From assembly GCA_029879595.1 (NCBI GenBank), contig JAOUPZ010000175.1, positions 1-6,815 on the forward strand: a stretch of 6,815 nt of DNA, in the 5' to 3' direction. Numbering within the stretch: position 1 is the first letter of the stretch; every line of letters starts with the position of its first letter. Positions 1 through 5,068 of this stretch are shown piece by piece. A program made the position numbers and the translations under genes. Below the pieces are notes generated by a model that worked only from the letters and a program-made list of their open reading frames with translations, did not search any database and had not been told where the DNA came from. Source of the DNA: Deltaproteobacteria bacterium. Lineage in GTDB: Bacteria; SAR324; JACQKK01.

Positions 1-747
1 ATCAAACATGTTCCTTCCAAAATTTCCTGTCAGCTTGGCATTTCCGGTGACAATATCCCGGGAGTAGAAATTTCCGCTGAAGGAATTCTTCCCATAGTTG
101 CCATAGACCATCATCTGAACAAGCAACCCGGCCTCAATATCCTCGTTCATGGGGTCTTCGAGGTACTTTTCCGCCATTTGGGTGAGAACCAGCATCAGTT
201 GCTCGTATGAATCCTGCGGAAAGTCGGGAACTATTTCCTTGCGGTATAATTCGCAGATGGCCTTGGGCCCCGCCTTGGGGTTTGCTTTTCTGATTTTTTC
301 AAAGTCGGCCACTTTCTTGCCCAAAAACCTGGTGCTTATCTGCTCAATGAAATACTTGTATTCCTGGTAGGCAAAGTCCTCTCCGCAGTATTTCGAGAAA
401 CCTTCGGCGACTTTGTCGTTAATGCCGATGGTATGGGCGGAGTGAATGGTTCCTATCTGGATTGAAGGTGAAATAACCGCCTTGAAAAGCAGGGGGTATT
501 CGGTGGAATTGAAGGACTTGCCGGTTTTTTCCTCGATTTTGGAGACCGCGCTTTCCAAATCTTTCTTGGTAAGGTTTTCTTTCAGTTTTCCACTGATGAA
601 ATCCTTGGATTCGATAAGAAATCCGGGGGCAATAGGAGTCTTCAATGCCGCAAGCTGCACCATGTTCCTGCCTCTGAGGCCGAACCGTTCCTGAAGATCC
701 CCTGTATCCGGGTATTCGTCGTGATTGAAATGAAAGATATCCGTCAT
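1..747 (-). CDS. PPDK-like protein, N-terminal part (cut by window edge)
   Basis: This frame stays open from ATG 747 to the left edge, giving 249 residues. It aligns with the N-terminal nucleotide-binding (ATP-grasp-like) domain of pyruvate,phosphate dikinase: FGLRGRN (22-28) where PPDK has LGGKG-N, TPIAPGF (37-43) for the P-I-P-x-GF segment, TEYPLL (82-87), a GIND-VAEGF stretch near 108-117, a FAYQEYKYFI segment near 125-134, and MVYGN (213-217) with SR-x3-TG (229-235) where PPDK has TRNP-TG. True PPDK interconverts ATP, phosphate and pyruvate with AMP, PPi and PEP. Here the nucleotide-binding lysine is Arg25, and the VRSGA-x-SMPGMMDT loop is replaced by unrelated residues at 91-106, so activity is doubtful. 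The start is the only ATG after the in-frame stop at 796-798, but no Shine-Dalgarno sequence precedes it. It lies third after cfpA and the HPr-like gene. Family assignment is confident. An inactive role is inference, since the PEP/pyruvate and phosphohistidine domains lie outside the window. Confidence 0.85.
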   Translation of the reverse strand, partial: MTDIFHFNHDEYPDTGDLQERFGLRGRNMVQLAALKTPIAPGFLIESKDFISGKLKENLTKKDLESAVSKIEEKTGKSFNSTEYPLLFKAVISPSIQIGTIHSAHTIGINDKVAEGFSKYCGEDFAYQEYKYFIEQISTRFLGKKVADFEKIRKANPKAGPKAICELYRKEIVPDFPQDSYEQLMLVLTQMAEKYLEDPMNEDIEAGLLVQMMVYGNYGKNSFSGNFYSRDIVTGNAKLTGNFGRNMFD

Positions 748-1022
748 AGGACGCCGTATGGTGTTTGGTGTTGATGATACATGGGAGATGTCCGCTCATT
801 CGAAAAGGAAGCAGACCAATCATCCCCCTGTTTTTTCACAGTTTCAGAGTTATCCGCCTTATCGGGATTATCCGGTTATCCCCGCAGACCCAATCAATCC
901 CCCACAGTGAACGCGGGCCTCAGTCGTAAAATATGAATTTGCCCTGGCTCCCGGACTGCACCCGCTAAGCCTGCCAGAAGACACAGCGCTGTTCTTGCGG
1001 GAACCATTTGATGAACCGTTGC
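748..1022. other. Intergenic gap inside the cfpA gene group
   Basis: This 275-base gap lies between the HPr-like gene and the PPDK-like gene, which is long for two genes in one transcript. I see no convincing gene in it and no hairpin followed by a T-run on the minus strand. It contains a block of four TTATC motifs (850-884) and a 10-base perfect palindrome, ACAGCGCTGT, at 983-992. On the minus strand TTGATT is followed 19 bases later by GATAAT inside the TTATC block. That spacing is poor for a sigma-70 promoter, so a separate promoter for the PPDK-like gene is only a possibility. Confidence 0.5.
850..884. repeat. Four head-to-tail TTATC motifs at 8-9 base spacing
   Basis: TTATC occurs at 850, 859, 868 and 876 with no bases left over between units: TTATCCGCC, TTATCGGGA, TTATCCGG and TTATCCCCG. 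Three of the four share TTATCC, the first six bases of the classical DnaA box (TTATCCACA), but none has the CACA end. A GGGAT/ATCCC inverted repeat (864-868 and 878-882) sits within the block. It lies 103 bases or more upstream of the PPDK-like start. It may be a protein-binding array or simply a decayed tandem repeat. The sequence shows the periodicity; the function is not known. Confidence 0.5.
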
Positions 1023-2066
1023 TCAGAACAGGGTCAGCACCTTGTTCACATCCTTTTTCAGGAACTTTTCAAAGCGCTGGCTGGCACCCTCAAAAAGATA
1101 TCTTTGCAGCTTGGCCACGCCCTTGATTTCCTCGCCTGCCACGCTGAACAGAATAACATCACCGTGCTTTACCTTGCCCCACTTGAACAGTGAGTTGATG
1201 TTATTGACTTTCTGCCCGTCGTGGAAAATATGAACCTCCAGCCCCTTGTACTTGGCCTTGTAGCTTTCCACGATATTTTTCCAGGCCTCCACGTTTCCAT
1301 TGTGGAACAGTTCGTTGGTCACCTGGACGCTGTACTTGGGAGTCATCCGGGCCTTTCCGCCTGCACCGGGAGCCTCCTCGGGGGCCTTTTCCGCTGCTCC
1401 ACCCTTGGGGGCTGCAGCAGCAGCCGTCGGCGGTTTCATGCCCGGTTGAACAGCCGCCGGAACCCGTACTCCCGGAACTGGCGGGGCGGCCTTTGCCGCC
1501 GGCACGGGCGCGGCCTTTGGCGCCTCTTTCACCGGCTCCGGTCTGGGAGCAGCCCCTCCGAACCGGTTCGAGTTGGAGATTTTTTTCCCCAGGATCAGTT
1601 TCTTCAGGGTTTCCAGCGCGGGGCCCTCAAACTTCTTGTCCTCATCAACAAAGGCACCCGCATAAATCACAAGCAGTTCGTTCTGGTCCAGTTCGCGGAT
1701 GGACTCCCACTGCCCCTTGTGCTTGGGATTGATAAGCGAGACGCCCAGTTGGGGATGGTGGTAGGCCAGGATAAGATCCAGCCGGTTCCATTTTTCAGTT
1801 TCATCCACAACTTTTTCGAATTCCTGGACATCGGAGGGCAGATTGAGGGAGAGAGTCTGGTATTTCATTCTGTCGGTGATAACCGCATTCAGAATGGGCC
1901 CTATCTGCGCCTTGGAAACGTTCTTCTCCCTTTCCAGGCTGTCAATGATATCTGCGAGATTTTCCCCTCCCCCGATGCGCTTTACTATCCCGGTCACCAG
2001 GCGGAAGTGTCCCAGGGATTTATTGAAACCCTCCCTGGAGCTTAATGAAAGATAATCGTTAATCAT
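1023..2066 (-). CDS. Three-part protein with HPr-like C-terminal domain
   Basis: The product has 347 residues. Residues 1-165 form an alpha/beta domain I do not recognise. Residues 170-240 are a low-complexity Pro/Ala linker. Residues about 244-325 resemble HPr, the PTS phosphocarrier: a beta strand, a helix around W262-Y269, strand LEVHIF (277-281), then SLFK (292-295), a HGDVILFSVAGEE stretch (301-313) and a final helix, much like HPr's S-L-F-K, G-T-V-V and SAEGEDEQKAV region. The canonical GLHTRPA site is not kept. LFH puts a histidine at 255, but the Arg-Pro after it is absent, and if the helices are aligned without gaps the active position is Asn258. No signal peptide or membrane segment is visible, so it is probably cytoplasmic. 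ATG 2066 has AGGA ten bases upstream. It follows cfpA by 82 bases and is probably cotranscribed. The coding call is firm; the HPr-like fold is a visual inference, and a ubiquitin-like or other small alpha/beta fold is the main alternative. Confidence 0.85.
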   Translation of the reverse strand: MINDYLSLSSREGFNKSLGHFRLVTGIVKRIGGGENLADIIDSLEREKNVSKAQIGPILNAVITDRMKYQTLSLNLPSDVQEFEKVVDETEKWNRLDLILAYHHPQLGVSLINPKHKGQWESIRELDQNELLVIYAGAFVDEDKKFEGPALETLKKLILGKKISNSNRFGGAAPRPEPVKEAPKAAPVPAAKAAPPVPGVRVPAAVQPGMKPPTAAAAAPKGGAAEKAPEEAPGAGGKARMTPKYSVQVTNELFHNGNVEAWKNIVESYKAKYKGLEVHIFHDGQKVNNINSLFKWGKVKHGDVILFSVAGEEIKGVAKLQRYLFEGASQRFEKFLKKDVNKVLTLF

Positions 2067-2148
2067 GGAGTCGCTGTCCTGTGAATTCCTATTGTCGGCC
2101 GCAGATTAGCTCCGGGCCGACCTTTGCGACCCGGAACTTCCTGATCGT
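2067..2148 (-). promoter_or_regulatory. Intercistronic region with two overlapping hairpins
   Basis: On the minus-strand transcript, the spacer between cfpA and the HPr-like gene can form a perfect 7-base-pair stem, GTCGGCC/GGCCGAC (2115-2121 with 2094-2100, 14-base loop), or a 6-base-pair stem, TCCGGG/CCCGGA (2130-2135 with 2111-2116). The two share bases 2115-2116, so they cannot both form completely. Neither is followed by a T-run, so they do not look like an intrinsic terminator. They could stabilise or process the message and so let filament protein be made in excess of its downstream partners. That role is inference. Confidence 0.4.
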
Positions 2149-3993
2149 TTAATGCTGGGCGAAAGAACCTATGTTCTCTTCCACATTGGATCGCCTGTGC
2201 TCCATCCCGACAGGGCCTTCCTCTGAATATCCCTTGGAAATTCCAAGCAGGAACTCATTCAGGACGTTGGACATCCCCTTGATGGTAACCCGGCGCCTTT
2301 TGATGCTGGTCAACTCAATGTCCAGCAGCATCCCCGGCTGAAGATGATAGGGGTTGACCTTGGAGTTAAACTTGATGAACTCGGCCTCCAGGAATTTCAA
2401 CCGCTGCTCTATCAGCAGCCTGTGATTGGGGTATCGCAGCTCAAATATTTCGGTAAGCCGCTTCCGGAGCAGTTTGAAGCGGGCCTTGAATTCCTTGCTT
2501 GCTTCCTCATAGGTGCGGTTCATCTCCTCCAGCGAGGTAAGCTCGCGCTGGATATAGGTGACCTCATCCCACAGTCTTTCCGGCACCTCGTCCGCGGGAG
2601 CCTGGGCGCTGGGCTGGAACCATGAGGAACCGCCGCTTATCTGACCCCTTTCCAGGGTGTCGGAAACAACATCATTCCAGTCACGGCTGTTGTTGCGGGC
2701 TTTTTCCTCTTTGTAAACCGCTTCCACAACATTCCAGAGTCGCATGATCTCGCGCTTGAACTCGGCCATCTGGATGCTGTAGGCGGCCTGGGCCTCCCTG
2801 ATGGCCTTGGCGTCGAAATACTTCATTTCGATCTGGTAGCGCTCATCGGGAAGCAGGCTTTCGGTCGTCTCCTCATACTCCCTGATGACCATATGCCGGG
2901 AGTGCTTGTAGTTTTCAATGTGCTGATAGCCCATCCGGCTCTGGTCGAGAATGGTGGTGATGTTTGTCACCGCAGTATGCCAGCCCCTGGTGCGGATATG
3001 GCTTCCATCAAGCACCTTGCGCATCACATTGCTCATGGAGAGGGGGTCAATATCGGGAATGCCTTCCTTGACTTCGGAGTCCAGGTTCTTGATCTGATCC
3101 AGGAACTGCTTGGGCAGGAGCCGGTAGCGCTTTGAGTTTTCCGTTTCATCATCGTCGGTGTAGTTCTCAACCGCCTTGATCTTCTCGAAGATGCTTTCCT
3201 CCTGGGAAAGCTCAGCCCGGCCCTCCAGGTTCAGCTGCTGGTTGATCTCGTCAATCTCACGATCCACCAGTGTGTGAATATGCTTGGCGATGATGTCCTT
3301 GACCAGGTGTTCGGTGAGAATCTGGTGTCTGATTACAGGGCTTATCATCTCACTGTCCAGGACGTTGATGGCCAGTCTGATGTCGACCACTTCCTCGGGC
3401 TTGTCAAAATTGTCGCGCAGGGAACACTTCACTACCGAAAAGGTATTGTGCCCGCCGATGAATCCGCCAACATCCGTTTTTTGCAGCAGCAGGGAGTTGG
3501 TGGCCGTTTCAAACTCGTACACTCCGCGCTGCGCGTGTCCTTGCAGGTGACCCATGATGTTGACCACTGACTTTTCCACCTCTTCGGTGTTGAAAAGCTC
3601 CGGGCCGCCGACGTTGTTCACCAGTTCGGATATTTCCCGGGGGGTGTAGCGGTTCAGCGTCTTGTGCTCGTCCTTGTCGATGAGGTCGCGGACCTTTTTG
3701 GCCATCTCGTCCTCTGTCGTGGAGAGATAGCGGCTGAGCATGTTCTGCAGGGTCTGGTTGAAGTACTTGTGCAGATGCGATTTGACGTTGCCCTGGACGG
3801 TTATGTCCTCAAGCACTTCCGGCGGCAGTTTCGATTCAACATGGTTGAGGATCTTGTCTATCTCCTCGTCAATAACCATCCGCGACTCTACGTACTCATC
3901 CCGTCCATCACGGTTGGTACTGTTGCGTGATCCCACCGCACTGGGAGTCTCCGGGTGAACCTGATTGGGGCCTTTGTTAAAATCGCTCGGCAT
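2149..3993 (-). CDS. cfpA: Cytoplasmic filament protein CfpA
   Basis: This 614-residue protein closely resembles spirochaete CfpA, which builds the ribbon of cytoplasmic filaments that lies below the inner membrane along the flagellar side of the cell in treponemes and affects chromosome segregation and cell division there. I recognise the family by NRYTPREI (114-121), the LFNTEEVEKSVVN segment (133-145), HLQGHAQRG (149-157), LLLQKTDVGGFI (168-179), VVKCS (187-191), the RTRGWHTA segment (334-341) and LPDERYQI-MKY (381-392). Residues 1-38 are polar and probably disordered. The rest is highly charged and mostly helical, with heptad-like helices at about 400-432 and 475-540. There is no signal peptide or membrane segment. 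ATG 3993 has AAAGGTG seven bases upstream and an in-frame stop just before it. At 614 residues it is somewhat shorter than the roughly 680 I recall for T. pallidum CfpA. It is the first gene of the minus-strand group. Confidence 0.85.
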   Translation of the reverse strand: MPSDFNKGPNQVHPETPSAVGSRNSTNRDGRDEYVESRMVIDEEIDKILNHVESKLPPEVLEDITVQGNVKSHLHKYFNQTLQNMLSRYLSTTEDEMAKKVRDLIDKDEHKTLNRYTPREISELVNNVGGPELFNTEEVEKSVVNIMGHLQGHAQRGVYEFETATNSLLLQKTDVGGFIGGHNTFSVVKCSLRDNFDKPEEVVDIRLAINVLDSEMISPVIRHQILTEHLVKDIIAKHIHTLVDREIDEINQQLNLEGRAELSQEESIFEKIKAVENYTDDDETENSKRYRLLPKQFLDQIKNLDSEVKEGIPDIDPLSMSNVMRKVLDGSHIRTRGWHTAVTNITTILDQSRMGYQHIENYKHSRHMVIREYEETTESLLPDERYQIEMKYFDAKAIREAQAAYSIQMAEFKREIMRLWNVVEAVYKEEKARNNSRDWNDVVSDTLERGQISGGSSWFQPSAQAPADEVPERLWDEVTYIQRELTSLEEMNRTYEEASKEFKARFKLLRKRLTEIFELRYPNHRLLIEQRLKFLEAEFIKFNSKVNPYHLQPGMLLDIELTSIKRRRVTIKGMSNVLNEFLLGISKGYSEEGPVGMEHRRSNVEENIGSFAQH

Positions 3994-4071
3994 GGCTTAG
4001 CACCTTTATTGAATTTGATCCTGTTATCGGATGTTGGTGTTGCAACTGTATAGTCTCAGAGCTTCGGAACC

Positions 4072-4145
4072 GCCGTTAGCCCGAATATTGAATCAGCCGT
4101 ATCTCATCGGGCTTTAACTGTATTTTGGCTTTCCGGCGTAACGGC
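4072..4145 (-). promoter_or_regulatory. Structured 5' leader of the cfpA transcript
   Basis: In the minus-strand RNA, one continuous 3' arm (4113 down to 4107, then 4084 down to 4072 in a stacked pairing) supports a two-part fold. AGCCCGA (4113-4107) pairs with TCGGGCT (4084-4078). GCCGTT (4145-4140) pairs with AACGGC (4077-4072). The two helices, seven and six base pairs, abut on the 3' side and are separated by a bulge of about 26 bases on the 5' side, with a 22-base apical loop. It lies between the predicted start site (about 4159) and the cfpA start codon. It matches no riboswitch class I know. The pairing is visible; regulation is inferred. Confidence 0.4.
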
Positions 4146-4165
4146 TTTTATTCATTCCTCCGCAG

Positions 4166-4193
4166 TTATTAAGAGAGTTTCACAGTTTGTCAA
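4166..4193 (-). promoter_or_regulatory. Sigma-70-type promoter of cfpA
   Basis: On the minus strand a perfect -35 box TTGACA (4193-4188) is followed after 16 bases by TAATAA (4171-4166), which matches the -10 consensus TATAAT at four of six positions; a 17-base spacing would give the weaker AATAAC. Transcription should begin near 4159, giving a 5' untranslated leader of about 165 bases before ATG 3993. This is by far the best promoter in the window and fits an abundantly made structural protein. Confidence 0.65.
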
Positions 4194-4596
4194 CGCAGAG
4201 TCAATATGGTTTTCGCCCATCTGGTCCGGACGGCCATGCTGAAATCTGCCTGACTGGCTGTGAATGAAGCCAACCCTCACAAATACGTCGCAAATATCCC
4301 TTGTCTCCCGAAAAAGAGACCTTCTCCCGACCGTGCTGGCGTTGGCAATGCGATATTTCTTCATACTGCTTACCAAACAGTGCCTTAAATATCAAGTAAG
4401 CAGCCTGAAAAATATGCCGCCCACCGACAGCCGGGTCTTTGGCAGATAATGCCCACACTGAGCCCGATGTGTATTGCCGGCGGCGCTGGCAGCGGGGCCC
4501 ACCGCGGGTGTTGGCCAGACCCTTGACTGAAAGCGGGGCAAAAGTGCAGTATGGCAGAAGAAAACAATAATTTATATCCAATTCAGGAGAACCGCC

Positions 4597-4989
4597 ATGA
4601 AACACGTCTTCGCCCCCTCCACAACGCGCCGGAATGCGTCGGCGACCTTGCTGTCCATGGTTCTGACCGCAGGACTGCTAATCACACTATCCACGGCCGC
4701 TCTGGGCCGCCCGGTAGTCATGAAGCCGGATGTGCCTTTTTTTTCAGATGCATACGTTGAAAAAAACGGCATTTCTGATATTGGGCCGGAGAAAAACTAC
4801 GAGGAAGTCTACCGCAATTACAACTACTATCAGGCCGTCTACGATGCTAAAGGGCGCGTGGTGAAATTTACCGTCTTCAAGCGGGGCGAGAAGGAACGTG
4901 AGGAAACCTATGCCTATACCAGCGGGGGAGTGGAAAAAACCACCACCCACGCCGACGGCAGAAAGGAAACATCCACTCTCCGGCCATAA
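4597..4989 (+). CDS. Small exported protein with YD-like residues, unknown function
   Basis: This 130-residue protein has a clear signal peptide: a basic start, a hydrophobic core at about 17-33 and a likely signal-peptidase I site after A-L-G at 35-37. The mature part, about 93 residues, is rich in Tyr, Lys and Glu. It has a YNYYQAVYDAKGRVVKF stretch (75-91) followed by paired charged strands that end in HADGRKET (118-125). The Y-D-x-x-GR and DGR-x-T pieces recall YD/RHS-type or YwqK-like beta repeats, but two copies are too few to assign a family. AGGAGA lies six bases before ATG 4597, a strong ribosome-binding site. No lipobox cysteine is present, so it should be periplasmic or secreted rather than a lipoprotein. 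The next gene starts 79 bases downstream and is also exported. The function is unknown. Confidence 0.75.
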   Translation: MKHVFAPSTTRRNASATLLSMVLTAGLLITLSTAALGRPVVMKPDVPFFSDAYVEKNGISDIGPEKNYEEVYRNYNYYQAVYDAKGRVVKFTVFKRGEKEREETYAYTSGGVEKTTTHADGRKETSTLRP

Positions 4990-5068
4990 CAGACCAGCCG
5001 TATCAAAAAGGGAGGCGGCTCTCCCAGGCACAACATTGATTTTTCCCACGAATAGCCCCGGGTGGCGG

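Larger units (their letters stand above)
3994..4596. other. Divergent intergenic region between cfpA and the exported-protein genes
   Basis: These 603 bases hold the cfpA ribosome-binding site (4001-4007), its structured leader (4072-4145) and its promoter (4166-4193). For the rightward genes I see only a weak promoter candidate, TTGACT at 4523-4528 and CAGTAT at 4547-4552 with an 18-base spacer. Short open frames on both strands between 4150 and 4600 have no good ribosome-binding site or recognisable protein and are treated as chance. The segment 4200-4500 has no feature I can name beyond a loose GATATTT/AAATATC inverted repeat near 4353-4393. Confidence 0.6.

Noticed and set aside
419..823. 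Minus-strand open frame of 134 codons starting at ATG 823 after a CAGGGGG
   Set aside because: Most of it overlaps the PPDK-like gene in another frame, and its product looks like an out-of-frame reading of that gene.
1221..2045. Plus-strand open frame (274 codons) opposite the HPr-like gene
   Set aside because: It lies antisense to a protein with clear domain structure, has no ribosome-binding site and matches no family.
4115..4156. Possible 13-codon leader peptide (ATG after GGAGGA) in the cfpA leader
   Set aside because: The GGAGG is only one base from the ATG, too close to work, and the predicted transcript starts only a few bases upstream.
4573..4578. TATATC as a -10 box for the 130-residue exported protein
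   Set aside because: No -35 element lies at a suitable distance, and transcription would start within the ribosome-binding site.
4152..4605. Minus-strand open frames of 74 and 134 codons upstream of cfpA
   Set aside because: They overlap each other and the cfpA promoter, have no good ribosome-binding site, and their products are unlike known proteins.
5005..5025. Minus-strand terminator-like hairpin (GGGAG/CTCCC followed by TTTTT)
   Set aside because: The stem is only five base pairs and there is no minus-strand gene to its right in the window for it to terminate.
4898..5068. Upstream extension of the exported helical protein to ATG 4898
   Set aside because: It would overlap the preceding gene by 92 bases, place about 57 Pro-rich residues before a typical signal peptide, and lacks a ribosome-binding site.
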